Assembly (NCBI GenBank): GCA_013152755.1
Contig: JAADFR010000008.1
Span: 1 to 64,000, forward strand
DNA: 64,000 nucleotides
Reading direction: 5' to 3'
Source: Alphaproteobacteria bacterium
GTDB taxonomy: Bacteria; Pseudomonadota; Alphaproteobacteria; Sphingomonadales; Emcibacteraceae
Part shown: positions 40,942-50,292 of the stretch, in pieces
Layout of the letters: each line of letters opens with the position of its first letter
Position numbering within the stretch: the first letter of the stretch is position 1
Notes under the pieces: model-generated
Told to the model about the DNA's origin: nothing
What the model saw: the letters and a program-made list of their open reading frames with translations, nothing else
Database searches by the model: none
Made by a program: the position numbers and the translations under genes

Positions 40942-41910
40942 ATGTGGAAAAGAATAAAGCTGGTGTTCCAGTGGTTGCGTGAGAGAATCACTGTGAAGAT
41001 TGCCAGACGAATTTTGGCAATCTTTGCGACCGTTGTCTTCTTTTATTATTTAATCGGCATGGTGCTGGTCGAAAATATCAATACAGATAAAAATTTCGCC
41101 GCAGAGCGCCTGACGGAGTCGACCGTGGGCAGCTATGTGGTGGCCATGTCCGCTGCCATGATTGACCGGGAGATAAATCAACATGCGTGGATTTCCAATG
41201 ACCCGTGGTTCAAGCCCGGCTCCCTGTTGGATAATATGGCACATTTTCAAAAGGGTATGATTGCCGCCAATGCCATCTTTGCCATTGAACTGAAGGACCA
41301 GTTGAGCCGTATGCGTGGCTCCAGCCAGCTTGATAAAAATCTGACCCAGGTGGCCAGCGGTATAAATTATGCCCCGGACCGGTGGTACTGGGATCCCAGT
41401 GTATCCATATTCCTGTTCGTGGCTCCGGCGGAAAAGCAATATAACAGTGCCCTGAAAAACTTGAAACTATATAACACCCGCCTTGCCGCAGGGGAGGCTA
41501 CGTTCGAGCGACGCACAGATAACCTACTGTCTACGTTGGATAAATTCTCTCTTGATCTCGGGTCGTCATCGGATGCCATCGCCCAGAAAATAGACAATGG
41601 TATCGGCTGCGTTCTGGACACCAAGGCCGATGACCTATTCTATGATGTCAAAGGGCGGACCTATGCCTATTGGCTGTTGCTGAAAGGGCTGCGGGCGGAT
41701 TTCAGTAAGGTTATAGCGGATAAGGATATTGGCAGTAGTTGGGATTTGCTGGAACAAAGCCTGTCGCGTCTGATTGACCTTGACCCCATGATTGTATCAA
41801 ATTGTGATCCGGATGCTTTCCTGTTTCAGAACCATATTGCGGCACAGGGTTTCTATCTGCTTCGGGCCAGAACACGTCTGAAAGAGATCACCAATATTCT
41901 GTTAAAATAA
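40942..41910 (+). CDS. DUF2333 family membrane protein
   Basis: 322 aa with one N-terminal transmembrane segment (about residues 24-44), followed by a helical periplasmic domain. The segments AMSAAMIDREINQHAWISNDPWFKPGSLLDNM, RMRGSSQLDKNL and ERRTDNLLSTLDKFSLDLGSSSDA (each read as family landmarks) match DUF2333. The family is widespread in proteobacteria and has no assigned function. AGGG lies upstream of the ATG. Confidence 0.85.
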   Translation: MWKRIKLVFQWLRERITVKIARRILAIFATVVFFYYLIGMVLVENINTDKNFAAERLTESTVGSYVVAMSAAMIDREINQHAWISNDPWFKPGSLLDNMAHFQKGMIAANAIFAIELKDQLSRMRGSSQLDKNLTQVASGINYAPDRWYWDPSVSIFLFVAPAEKQYNSALKNLKLYNTRLAAGEATFERRTDNLLSTLDKFSLDLGSSSDAIAQKIDNGIGCVLDTKADDLFYDVKGRTYAYWLLLKGLRADFSKVIADKDIGSSWDLLEQSLSRLIDLDPMIVSNCDPDAFLFQNHIAAQGFYLLRARTRLKEITNILLK

Positions 41911-41915
41911 AAAAT

Positions 41916-41946
41916 TCTTGCCAAACTTCTCTTTTGAGTGGCAAGA
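41916..41946. promoter_or_regulatory. perfect 8-bp inverted repeat ahead of the usp gene
   Basis: TCTTGCCA (41916-41923) and TGGCAAGA (41939-41946) with a 15-base spacer, between the DUF2333 stop and the universal stress protein start. It could be an operator; no T-run supports a terminator. Confidence 0.45.
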
Positions 41947-41975
41947 TGCGCGGAGAACAGAATGAGGGGATGATG

Positions 41976-42449
41976 ATGCCCGAACAAGAAAACAAATGGA
42001 AATTTCTGGTGATCGCCGATGACACGCCGGAATTCAAGAAAGTTTTACGGCTGGCCGCCTTGCGGGCAGAGCGTGTGGGCGGAACCCTTGTCATGCTTCG
42101 TATTATTCCACCCAGCGAATTTCAGCATTGGATGTCTGTGCAAGACCTCATGGAGGAGGAAGCCATGCAGGAAGCGCAGGAAATGATGGATCAGTTTGCC
42201 CGGGAGGCAAAGGAAATGTCCGGCCTTGATTGTGAACAAATTATCCGCAAGGGTGAACCGGGCGAAGTCATCACCCAATATATTGAGGAAGACAAGGACA
42301 TTCATCTGCTGGTGCTTGGGGCCAATGTGGATGGCGACCCCGGTCCGCTGGTCAAGGCGTTTCGTGAGGAATTGCTGGATGTATTGCATATGCCCGTCCT
42401 TGTGGTACCCGGCAATATGACCGACGGGGAGATTGATAAATTCGTCTGA
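41976..42449 (+). CDS. universal stress protein family protein
   Basis: 157 aa UspA-fold protein (KWKFLVIADDTPEFKKVLRLAALRAERVGGTLVMLRI, then EDKDIHLLVLGANVDG and a C-terminal VLHMPVLVVPGN). The GxxGxxxxG(S/T) ATP motif is not obvious (GANVDGDPGPLVK), so it may not bind ATP. Start chosen at the third of three ATG codons (41970, 41973, 41976), with AGGGG six bases upstream; an earlier ATG at 41946 is possible. Usp followed by Nfu is a recurrent alphaproteobacterial pair. Confidence 0.88.
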   Translation: MPEQENKWKFLVIADDTPEFKKVLRLAALRAERVGGTLVMLRIIPPSEFQHWMSVQDLMEEEAMQEAQEMMDQFAREAKEMSGLDCEQIIRKGEPGEVITQYIEEDKDIHLLVLGANVDGDPGPLVKAFREELLDVLHMPVLVVPGNMTDGEIDKFV

Positions 42450-42546
42450 TCCTGACTTTTTTATCATTTAAGACCGTTTCACTCTTGATTTTATCCTGAA
42501 ATATTGCCATTTATGTCCTATGTACTTAAAGAAGTAGGATAGATAC

Positions 42547-43098
42547 ATGTTTATTCAGACCGAAACCACGCCCAACCCCGCCACTTTGAAATTTGTTCCC
42601 GGCGAAACCGTTATGGAACAGGGGACGGCTTTTTTTGAGAGCCGAGATGAGGCGGAAAACTCACCGCTGGCCCGTCGGCTTTTTGCCGTAGAGGGGGTTT
42701 CGGGGGCTTTTTTCGGGTTTGATTTTATCGCTGTTACCCTGACGGATCAGGATTGGGATGATCGCAAGACCGAGGTTCTGGGGGCCATCATGGAGCATTT
42801 CACGTCCGGTGACCCGGTTGTGGAACGGGACGAAGTTGAGGTTCCCGCAGTGGATGAAAATGCCGAGGATGCCGAAATCATTGCCCAGATCAAGGAACTT
42901 CTTGAAGCCCGCGTCAGGCCGGCTGTGGCCCGTGACGGCGGTGATATTACTTTTCATGCCTATACCCACGGGACCGTATATCTGCGGATGCAGGGGGCTT
43001 GTGCCGGTTGTCCCAGCTCAACCGCTACCCTGAAATACGGTATTCAGAATCTGCTGAAACATTATATTCCCGAAGTGGAAAATGTTGAGGCTGTATAG
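42547..43098 (+). CDS. NifU family iron-sulfur cluster carrier (Nfu type)
   Basis: 183 aa. The N-terminal Nfu domain (MFIQTETTPNPATLKFVPG) is joined to a C-terminal NifU-like domain with the cluster-binding CAGC pair, Cys152 and Cys155, in ACAGCPSSTATLKYG. It delivers 4Fe-4S clusters to target proteins; the window's complex I would be a consumer. Ends four bases before the convergent deacetylase stop. Confidence 0.95.
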   Translation: MFIQTETTPNPATLKFVPGETVMEQGTAFFESRDEAENSPLARRLFAVEGVSGAFFGFDFIAVTLTDQDWDDRKTEVLGAIMEHFTSGDPVVERDEVEVPAVDENAEDAEIIAQIKELLEARVRPAVARDGGDITFHAYTHGTVYLRMQGACAGCPSSTATLKYGIQNLLKHYIPEVENVEAV

Positions 43099-43101
43099 GC
43101 G

Positions 43102-44151
43102 TTAATTCACGAAAAACGGCAAGCCAAACCAATACCATCTTTTGTCCGGACCGGGCATGGTGCAGTTAAGGCGACTGCGGCCAACCGGCAATGGTTTGTC
43201 AAAACGAACCTCGATACGGTTACTGCCGATACGGATGATTTTGGCGGCTTCGCCCAGATGGGACGGGTAGCAACTCATGGCCGACAGACCCCGCACGCCC
43301 TTTTTTACCGTAAAGCCGATATGGGGCGGATTGGCGCTTATGACCGGACTGATGGGCAGGATGTCATAGGCAGGTAAAGCCCGGGCATTGACGATCAGGT
43401 TAAAGCGACTCATTTTTGAATATTTTTCATTAAAGGCAAAGCGCGGCAAGCCAAACAGATTGCTGTTGCTGCTGGCGGCGCTGGAAAACTGGCCAAAGGC
43501 GGCTTTTATTTTTTGATCTTTCAGGATTTTTTCCAATGTGGGGCTGAATTCACCAAATGGATAGGCGAAAATATCAGGGACAGCCCCCAGTTCTTTCTGG
43601 TAAATTGCGCTGGCTATCTCAATGTCTTTTGTTGCCCGGACAGGGGACATATGGATCAGATGATTATGAGTATGGCCGTGATGGCCGATGGTGACAAGTG
43701 GGTCACGGGTCATCTTGCGTATCTGGTCCCAGGTCATATAACCGGGGATTTTCTGACTGACAGGTTCCGTAGAAATGAACAGGGTGAAAGGAAACCCCGC
43801 TTGTTTTAATCTGGGCCAGGCATTGTCCAGAATGGAAACATAGGCATCATCAATGGTGATGGCGATGGTGCGCGGTGGCAGCTTGTCCTTGTTTTTCAGG
43901 GCGGTGACAATGACATCAAGCGGGACAATATTATATTTCCCTTTTTTCAATTCCGCAAGCTGGGCCTCAAATTGTTCAAGGGTGATATTGGTGGTGGGGT
44001 ATTTATCTTCGCCGAAACGGTGATACATGAGGATAACGGCGGAATCTTCGCCCTGTGGGGTCTGTGCATTTGCCATCATGGCCGACGCCCAGACGAAATA
44101 TATCCCCAAAAAAATTTTACCCAACAGGGAATATTGATCAGCTTTAAGCAT
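43102..44151 (-). CDS. polysaccharide deacetylase family protein
   Basis: 349 aa with a signal peptide (LLGKIFLGIYFVWASAMMANA). The NodB-homology domain shows AITIDDAY with Asp101-Asp102 and the metal motif His160-x3-His164 in HHGHTHNHL. It should remove acetyl groups from a cell-wall or surface glycan in the periplasm. The C-terminal 110 residues form an extra beta-rich region that I do not recognise. Reverse strand, convergent with nfu and divergent from the next gene. Confidence 0.87.
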   Translation of the reverse strand: MLKADQYSLLGKIFLGIYFVWASAMMANAQTPQGEDSAVILMYHRFGEDKYPTTNITLEQFEAQLAELKKGKYNIVPLDVIVTALKNKDKLPPRTIAITIDDAYVSILDNAWPRLKQAGFPFTLFISTEPVSQKIPGYMTWDQIRKMTRDPLVTIGHHGHTHNHLIHMSPVRATKDIEIASAIYQKELGAVPDIFAYPFGEFSPTLEKILKDQKIKAAFGQFSSAASSNSNLFGLPRFAFNEKYSKMSRFNLIVNARALPAYDILPISPVISANPPHIGFTVKKGVRGLSAMSCYPSHLGEAAKIIRIGSNRIEVRFDKPLPVGRSRLNCTMPGPDKRWYWFGLPFFVN

Positions 44152-44260
44152 TACAGGTCCTCTTTTACCGGCTGAGTATAACAGGATAATTATAAAAGAA
44201 AATATGCTTCGTACGCGGTATTTATATGTTAATATATCCTTTTAACTGATGGGAAAATTT

Positions 44261-44857
44261 ATGACGCAGGATATACTTTCAGATCGGGATTTGGACGTTA
44301 TTTTCAGGGAGGCGCGTTCTTTCAAAGGCTGGCAGGATATGCCGGTTTCGGAAATTACTATTCGGGCGGTCTATGACCTCCTGCGGTGGGGGCCGACGGC
44401 TTTTAATTGCAGCCCGGCCCGATTTACCTTTGTCCAGACAGCGGACATGAAGGAAAAGCTGGCGGCTTGTGCCATGGAACTGAACCGGGAAAAAATTATG
44501 GCCGCCCCCTTTACAGTCATTGTATCCAGCGACGCAAATTTTTACCAAAAACTGCCGGACCTCTATAAAGCCAGTAGCCGCCCAAAAGATATGTTTGCCA
44601 AGAATGAGGACATGGCCCGGGAAACGGCCTTTCGTAACAGCTGCCTTCAGGGGGGCTATATGATCATTGCCGCCCGCGCCCTTGGTCTGGATTGCTGCCC
44701 CATGTCAGGCTTTGATGCGGGTGCGGTGAATAAGGCCTTTTTCGATGGTGACGGACGTCAGGCAAATTTCCTATGTAGTATGGGATATGGTGACAGGGGT
44801 GGCTTGCCGGACCGGGATGCCCGTCTGTCCTTTGATGAGGCGTGTGAAATCCTTTGA
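44261..44857 (+). CDS. malonic semialdehyde reductase-like nitroreductase family protein
   Basis: 198 aa FMN-dependent nitroreductase-fold enzyme close to RutE/HadB proteins. Diagnostic are the opening DLDVIFREARSFKGWQDMPVS, LRWGPTAFNCSPARF and NSCLQGGYMIIAARALGLDCCPMSGFD. RutE reduces malonic semialdehyde to 3-hydroxypropionate; there are no rut genes here, so the substrate is uncertain. I prefer ATG 44261, with GGGA upstream, over ATG 44249, which lacks a ribosome site. Ends inside the tsaB start. Confidence 0.87.
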   Translation: MTQDILSDRDLDVIFREARSFKGWQDMPVSEITIRAVYDLLRWGPTAFNCSPARFTFVQTADMKEKLAACAMELNREKIMAAPFTVIVSSDANFYQKLPDLYKASSRPKDMFAKNEDMARETAFRNSCLQGGYMIIAARALGLDCCPMSGFDAGAVNKAFFDGDGRQANFLCSMGYGDRGGLPDRDARLSFDEACEIL

Positions 44858-45549
44858 AGATACTTGCTCTTGATTCTGCCCTGTCGTCCTGTTCCGCTGC
44901 GGTGATAGAGGACGGCAAGGTCTTGTGTGAACTTTATGAGGACCGGATGCGGGGGCAGGCGGAACGCTTGATCCCCATGTGCCGGGAGGTCTGCGATACA
45001 ACCGGGCTGTCCTTTGGCGATATGGATGCATTGGCGGTTACATGTGGACCGGGAACATTTACCGGGGTGCGCATCGGCCTTGCGGCGGCCAAGGGGCTGG
45101 CGCTGGCCTTAAATATTCCGCTGATCGGCCTCACCACTTTGGAGGTCGTAGCTCAAAATGCGGTGGTGGCTGGGTTAGAAGGCCGGATCGCTGTGGCCCA
45201 TGATGCGCGGCGGGGAGAGGTTTACCTGCAAATTTTTGAGGCGGCGGATGGGTGCGCTCTTGCGGCTACTGATCCGGCGGCGGTGCCTTTGGCCGATGTG
45301 GCGTTAAAGTTATCGGCGGTCAGGGCCGTGGTTGGCACCGGGGTTGATCTGATAAAGCCCTTTTTGTCTGACGGGCCTACTGTGCAATTTCCTGATATTG
45401 CGGCACAACCTAATGCCGGAATGATAGGCCAAATGGCCTATGATAAATGGCAGGCAGGAGAGGAGCCAGCGGTGGTTATACCGCTTTATTTACGGGCGCC
45501 GGATGCTGTGGCGGCAAAGCCTGTCCATTATCCCTTTCAGAATCCATGA
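44854..45549 (+). CDS. tsaB: tRNA threonylcarbamoyladenosine biosynthesis protein TsaB
   Basis: 231 aa ASKHA-fold scaffold of the TsaBDE complex that makes t6A37 in ANN-reading tRNAs. MKILALDSALSSCSAAVIEDG and TCGPGTFTGVRIGLAAAKGLAL are typical. The start is TTG 44854, overlapping the previous stop (TTGA); no ATG is available at the conserved position. First of the conserved tsaB-rimI-fur run. Confidence 0.93.
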   Translation: MKILALDSALSSCSAAVIEDGKVLCELYEDRMRGQAERLIPMCREVCDTTGLSFGDMDALAVTCGPGTFTGVRIGLAAAKGLALALNIPLIGLTTLEVVAQNAVVAGLEGRIAVAHDARRGEVYLQIFEAADGCALAATDPAAVPLADVALKLSAVRAVVGTGVDLIKPFLSDGPTVQFPDIAAQPNAGMIGQMAYDKWQAGEEPAVVIPLYLRAPDAVAAKPVHYPFQNP

Positions 45550-46007
45550 CAATATCTTTTCAGAAAATCGGACCGGCGGGGGCGCAACTGCTCTCTGAAT
45601 TACAGAAGGGAAGCTTTCAGGACGAAGAGCAGCTTTGGTCCGCAGAGGATATGGCAACTCTCCTGCGCGGTCCACATGTGTTGGCCATGACCATATCACA
45701 GGCCGAGCAGGTGGCGGGCTATATTCTTTGGCGACATGCGGCGGATGAGGCGGAAATACTGTCTATCGGTATATTACCGGACTATCGGGGCCGGGATATG
45801 GCCAGCCAGTTAATGAGCGAGATTCTTGCGGAGGCCGCAGGGCGGGATATTCAGGAAATTTTCCTTGAAGTACGGGCAGACAACAGGGCGGCCATCGGGC
45901 TTTATCTCAAATGTGGTTTTACGCAGGTTGGTCAGCGAAAAGACTATTACGGCGATGCGGTTACAGGAAAACAGGATGCTTTGGTTTTAAAATATTCTGC
46001 AAAGTAA
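45546..46007 (+). CDS. rimI: ribosomal protein S18-alanine N-acetyltransferase
   Basis: 153 aa GNAT acetyltransferase. The acetyl-CoA loop appears as ILPDYRGRDMASQLM, followed by FLEVRADNRAAIGLYLKCGF and RKDYYG near the end, the RimI signature. ATGA overlap with tsaB fixes the start at 45546. It acetylates the N-terminus of S18 in E. coli; the same role is assumed here. Confidence 0.93.
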   Translation: MTISFQKIGPAGAQLLSELQKGSFQDEEQLWSAEDMATLLRGPHVLAMTISQAEQVAGYILWRHAADEAEILSIGILPDYRGRDMASQLMSEILAEAAGRDIQEIFLEVRADNRAAIGLYLKCGFTQVGQRKDYYGDAVTGKQDALVLKYSAK

Positions 46008-46080
46008 TATATTTGGACTCATTGAATATAGGGTGTATAATCCTAAAGTGATAATGAGTAGCAACAGGATAGTTCAGGTA

Positions 46081-46503
46081 ATGACGTCAGAAATAGAACT
46101 AATATGCATAGAAAAAGGTATGCGGATGACGGATCAGCGTCGGATCATCGCAAAGGTTCTGTCAGATGCCAGCGATCATCCGGATGTGGAAGAAGTTTAC
46201 CGGCGATCCACCGAAATTGATTCGCGGATCAGCATCGCGACCATTTACCGGACTGTCCGCCTGTTTGAGGAAGCCGGTATTCTGGAACGCCATGATTTTC
46301 GGGTGGAAAGCGGTGAAAACCGGGCCCGCTTTGAACTGGTCAGCGAACGTCATCATGATCACCTGATTGATGTGGAAAATGGTGAAGTTATTGAATTTCA
46401 TGACGATGAAATCGAAGAACTGCAAAAACGCATCGCTGAGAAATACGGCTACCGGCTTATTGATCACCGTATGGAATTATATGGCGTGAAAATTAAGCCT
46501 TGA
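46081..46503 (+). CDS. fur: Fur family transcriptional regulator
   Basis: 140 aa metal-dependent repressor. The winged helix lies at about residues 10-85 (MRMTDQRRIIAKVLSDASDHPDVEEVYRR, ISIATIYRTVRLFEE); the dimerisation and metal domain follows (FELVSERHHDHLIDVENGEVIEF). The C-terminal CxxC zinc pairs of E. coli Fur are missing, as in alphaproteobacterial Fur/Mur proteins, which often respond to manganese. ATG 46081 is preferred; an in-frame ATG lies at 46054. Confidence 0.93.
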   Translation: MTSEIELICIEKGMRMTDQRRIIAKVLSDASDHPDVEEVYRRSTEIDSRISIATIYRTVRLFEEAGILERHDFRVESGENRARFELVSERHHDHLIDVENGEVIEFHDDEIEELQKRIAEKYGYRLIDHRMELYGVKIKP

Positions 46504-46606
46504 CCTCAAATAAGGCTATCATCATCAGTCAAAAAGTTGTAAAAGCCCCGGCATCCCTATATACAGGGACAGGTTTTTACATTAAGGCGGATACCAAGTC
46601 ATTCAA

Positions 46607-47404
46607 ATGAGAGAATATTACAGAATATTCAAGGCATTGTTATTTTTTGCCGTGCTGTTGCCGCCGACCATTATTTTCAAGAAATTGAGATTCCCCGGCT
46701 ATAAGATATGGCCGCATATTGTCCATCGCTCGCTATGTAATGCTCTGAATATCCGGGTTACCACATTTGGCGAACCACTGGAAGGTCCGCCGACCCTGTT
46801 TGTCAGCAACCATGTATCATGGATTGATATTCTGGTATTGGGCCATGTGATCAAGGCTTGCTTCATTGCCAAAAAGGATATGGCTGGCTGGCCGATCATT
46901 GGTTACTTATCCTCCCTGCAACGGACTATTTTCATTGACCGTGAGAAGCGCACCGATGTGATCGAACAGCGTAAAGAGATGCAGGACCGCATGCATAACG
47001 GTGATAACCTGATCCTGTTCCCTGAGGGAACCACATCGGACGGTGGGCGAGTGATGCCGTTCAAAAGTTCCCTGTTCGGGGTGACCGAAGACGCCATGCG
47101 GCTTCAGCCTGATGAGCAGGGGGGTATGCAGGAATTAATGGTGCAACCGGTGACGCTGGTGTACAAGCGGATCAATAATATGCCCACCATTCGGTCGAAC
47201 CGGCCCTCTGTTGCCTGGTACGGTGACCTTGAAATGGGGCCTCACTTAAAAGGGGTGCTTAATCTGCTCAAGGTAGAGGTGGAGGTGCATTTCCATGAAC
47301 CGGTATCGCGCAATCTGTTTAAAACCCGTAAAGAATTATCGACCTATTGTCAGCGGACCATTGAAAATCGTCTGCTTGATTCTTTAAGAGGCAAATATCC
47401 GTGA
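46607..47404 (+). CDS. plsC: 1-acyl-sn-glycerol-3-phosphate acyltransferase
   Basis: 265 aa membrane acyltransferase making phosphatidic acid. The N-terminal hydrophobic helix (about 8-24) is followed by the NHxxxxD site NHVSWID (His69, Asp74) and the glycerophosphate motif FPEGTTSDG. Preceded by a 103-base spacer after fur. It overlaps miaB by four bases. Confidence 0.95.
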   Translation: MREYYRIFKALLFFAVLLPPTIIFKKLRFPGYKIWPHIVHRSLCNALNIRVTTFGEPLEGPPTLFVSNHVSWIDILVLGHVIKACFIAKKDMAGWPIIGYLSSLQRTIFIDREKRTDVIEQRKEMQDRMHNGDNLILFPEGTTSDGGRVMPFKSSLFGVTEDAMRLQPDEQGGMQELMVQPVTLVYKRINNMPTIRSNRPSVAWYGDLEMGPHLKGVLNLLKVEVEVHFHEPVSRNLFKTRKELSTYCQRTIENRLLDSLRGKYP

Positions 47405-48768
47405 CCAAAAAGCTGTTTATCAAGACTTATGGCTGTCAAATGAATGTCTATGATACGGAACGTATGGTGGATGTGATGGCCCATGAGGGCTATCAGGTAA
47501 TAGACACGCCTGATGAGGCTGACCTTGTGGTGCTCAATACCTGCCATATCCGGGAAAAGGCCGCTGAAAAGGTCTATTCGGATATTGGCCGCCTGCGGGT
47601 GATGAAGGAAAAACGCCGGAAGGCCGGGGCCAAGGACAGCATCCTTGCGGTCGGTGGTTGTGTGGCACAGGCTGAGGGAGCGGAGATACATCGGCGTGCG
47701 CCGGTGGTTGATATGGTCTTTGGCCCGCAAACCTATCACCGTTTGCCCGAAATGACCCGGGCGGCGGACAAGTCGAAATCAGCAGGCGATCGTCCACGCA
47801 TTGTGGATACGGATCTTGCGGTCAGCGAGAAATTTGCCGCCCTGTCCAAAAAAGCTGTCGCTGCCAAAAAAACCGCCTTCCTGACTGTGCAGGAGGGCTG
47901 CGATAAATTCTGCACCTATTGCGTGGTGCCCTATACCCGGGGCGGTGAGTTTTCCCGGTCTTTCGAAGATGTGATGGCGGATGCGGTCAAGCTTAATGAG
48001 GCCGGGGTTCTGGAAGTCACCCTTCTGGGCCAGAATGTGAATGCCTATCATGGCCATGACGTGTCCGGCACGGAATGGTCGCTGGCCCGCCTGATCCGTC
48101 ATCTGGCAGAGGTTACGGATTTCAAGCGGATCCGCTATACCACGTCCCACCCCCATGATATGACCGATGAATTGATTGCGGTTCACGGCGATGTGGCAGA
48201 GTGCATGCCCTATCTGCATTTGCCGGTACAGGCGGGGTCGGACCGGATTGTCAAGGCCATGAACCGCCATCATACGGTGGCTGCTTACTTGAAAACTATT
48301 GAGGATATTCGCGCCGTCCGATCCGATATTGCCCTGTCCGGGGATTTCATTGTTGGTTTTCCCGGTGAGACGGACGCGGATTTTCAGGCAACCATGGATT
48401 TGGTGCGGCAAGTGAATTATGCTCAGGCCTATTCCTTCATGTATAGCGAGCGGCCCGGCACCCCGGCGGCGGGTTGGGACGATCAGGTGGAAAGCCATGT
48501 GAAGTCGGAACGGCTGGCGGAATTGCAGGAAGAGCTGAACCGTCAGCAGCGGGCCTTTAACGATAACAGCGTGGGCCAGACATTGCCGGTTCTTCTGGAA
48601 CGCACGGGCAAGGAAGCCAGCCATCTTGTGGGCCGCAGCCCCTATATGCAGGCGGTTTATGTGGATGTTGGTGATGGGGCGCTGGCGGAACAATATTTTG
48701 GCAAGCTGGTGGATATGAAAATTATCAGTGCTGGCCCGCGTAGCCTGAAAGGGGAATTTGTTGGCTGA
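47401..48768 (+). CDS. miaB: tRNA-2-methylthio-N6-dimethylallyladenosine synthase
   Basis: 455 aa radical-SAM methylthiotransferase modifying A37 of tRNAs that read UNN codons. The auxiliary cluster is bound by Cys12, Cys48 and Cys87; the radical-SAM cluster by Cys167, Cys171 and Cys174 (CDKFCTYC). A TRAM domain closes the protein. It starts at GTG 47401, overlapping the plsC stop (GTGA). Confidence 0.96.
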   Translation: MTKKLFIKTYGCQMNVYDTERMVDVMAHEGYQVIDTPDEADLVVLNTCHIREKAAEKVYSDIGRLRVMKEKRRKAGAKDSILAVGGCVAQAEGAEIHRRAPVVDMVFGPQTYHRLPEMTRAADKSKSAGDRPRIVDTDLAVSEKFAALSKKAVAAKKTAFLTVQEGCDKFCTYCVVPYTRGGEFSRSFEDVMADAVKLNEAGVLEVTLLGQNVNAYHGHDVSGTEWSLARLIRHLAEVTDFKRIRYTTSHPHDMTDELIAVHGDVAECMPYLHLPVQAGSDRIVKAMNRHHTVAAYLKTIEDIRAVRSDIALSGDFIVGFPGETDADFQATMDLVRQVNYAQAYSFMYSERPGTPAAGWDDQVESHVKSERLAELQEELNRQQRAFNDNSVGQTLPVLLERTGKEASHLVGRSPYMQAVYVDVGDGALAEQYFGKLVDMKIISAGPRSLKGEFVG

Positions 48769-49729
48769 AATAACCCTTGAATTTGAAGATAACAGCCGAT
48801 TATCTAGCCTTTACGGTGAACATAATTGCTATTTGTCCCGTATCGAGCAGAAAACCGGCAGCAGCTTTACCGTCAAAGGTAATATTCTGCTTATTGAGGG
48901 CAAAAAGGCGGCCCGTGAGGTGGCCAAACAGATCATCATAAGCCTCTATGACAAGCTGGAACAGGGCGCGGAAATTACCATGGGGGATGTGGACGGCGCC
49001 ATCAGGATGGCTGATTTTCTGGAAGAGCGTCCCCAGAAAAAGGTGGTGGAGCGCAAGAATTTTGCCCCCCATGAAAATAAAATACGCACCCGTAATGCGG
49101 TGATCTCGCCGCGTTCCACCAATCAGGCGCTTTATATCGAAGCCCTGCGTGAGACAAATATGACCTTTGGCCTTGGCCCGGCGGGGACGGGCAAGACGTT
49201 CCTTGCGGTGGCCATGGCGGTGTCTTTTTTGCTGGAAGGCCGGGTTGAGAAAATCATCTTGACCCGCCCGGCGGTGGAGGCCGGGGAAAAACTTGGTTTC
49301 CTGCCCGGTGATATTCGGGAAAAGGTCGACCCTTATCTGCGTCCGCTATATGACGCACTGGGTCAGATGATTTCCATGGAACAGACCGAACGGCGACTGG
49401 AAAACGGCGATATAGAGGTCGCCCCGCTGGCCTTCATGCGGGGCCGGACCCTGTCCAATGCCTTTGTCATTCTGGATGAAGCCCAAAATACCAGCCCCAT
49501 GCAGATGAAAATGTTTCTGACAAGATTCGGCGAAAATTGCCATATGGTGGTGTGCGGTGACCCGTCACAGGTGGACCTGCCCGATGGCACCCCGTCCGGT
49601 CTTTATCACGCCATGGAAATTTTGCAGGATATTGACGATATTTCTTTTATCAATTTCACCGCTGATGATGTGGTGCGCCACCCGCTGGTGGGGAAGATCG
49701 TTCGGGCCTATGACAAGGCGGAGAGATGA
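48758..49729 (+). CDS. phoH: PhoH family protein
   Basis: 323 aa P-loop ATPase with an N-terminal KH-like region. Walker A GPAGTGKT starts at residue 140, and [10 protein letters not shown] is the Walker B. In E. coli the homologue (YbeZ) works with YbeY in rRNA metabolism. Translation probably begins at TTG 48758 or 48761, just after GGGG and inside the end of miaB. Overlaps ybeY by four bases (ATGA). Confidence 0.94.
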   Translation: MLAEITLEFEDNSRLSSLYGEHNCYLSRIEQKTGSSFTVKGNILLIEGKKAAREVAKQIIISLYDKLEQGAEITMGDVDGAIRMADFLEERPQKKVVERKNFAPHENKIRTRNAVISPRSTNQALYIEALRETNMTFGLGPAGTGKTFLAVAMAVSFLLEGRVEKIILTRPAVEAGEKLGFLPGDIREKVDPYLRPLYDALGQMISMEQTERRLENGDIEVAPLAFMRGRTLSNAFVILDEAQNTSPMQMKMFLTRFGENCHMVVCGDPSQVDLPDGTPSGLYHAMEILQDIDDISFINFTADDVVRHPLVGKIVRAYDKAER

Positions 49730-50256
49730 CGGCGGATAATATCGATCTTGATATATCTATGGGCGGCGGGGACTGGTCAGCGTTGCTTCCCGACTATAGG
49801 CAACAGATAACCGCCTGCTTTGCAGAGGTTATTGCGCATGTACCGCTGGCCCGTCATTTTGATAAATTCAGCCACCTTGAGCTGAGTGTCCTGCTCACCG
49901 ACGATAAGGCTATCCAAAAATTGAACCGGGAGTACCGGCATAAGGACAGTCCCACGAATGTTCTGTCCTTTCCGTCCCTGTCCGGGGATGAGATTGATCT
50001 GTATTTAGAACAGGGCCGGGACATCCCGGACTATCCTGTATCATTGGGTGATATTATTTTTGCCTGTGAAACTCTGAGCCGTGAGGCTCAGGCACAGGGT
50101 AAGAGCTTTCGGGATCATTTCTGTCATCTGTGCCTGCACGGGATGCTGCATCTTTTGGGCTATGACCATATGGACGCGGATCAGGCAGAGGATATGGAAC
50201 GACTGGAAAAACAGTTATTATCAAAACTATCTATTGACGATCCCTATCAGGATTGA
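49726..50256 (+). CDS. ybeY: endoribonuclease YbeY (rRNA maturation factor)
   Basis: 176 aa metalloprotein for rRNA processing and quality control. The zinc motif HGMLHLLGYDH is intact, and NREYRHKDSPTNVLSFP is the other family landmark. Part of the tightly packed miaB-phoH-ybeY-corC-lnt series. Confidence 0.95.
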   Translation: MTADNIDLDISMGGGDWSALLPDYRQQITACFAEVIAHVPLARHFDKFSHLELSVLLTDDKAIQKLNREYRHKDSPTNVLSFPSLSGDEIDLYLEQGRDIPDYPVSLGDIIFACETLSREAQAQGKSFRDHFCHLCLHGMLHLLGYDHMDADQAEDMERLEKQLLSKLSIDDPYQD

Positions 50257-50292
50257 GACAATCACAGGCATTTTTAATATGGTCAGAAGGTC

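Noticed and set aside
42484-42514. Third RpoH-type promoter ahead of nfu (CTTGATT ... CCATTTATG)
   Set aside because: The spacer is two bases too long compared with the lon and sRNA elements.
47779-48693. 304-codon reverse frame opposite miaB
   Set aside because: Shadow frame of miaB, no family resemblance.
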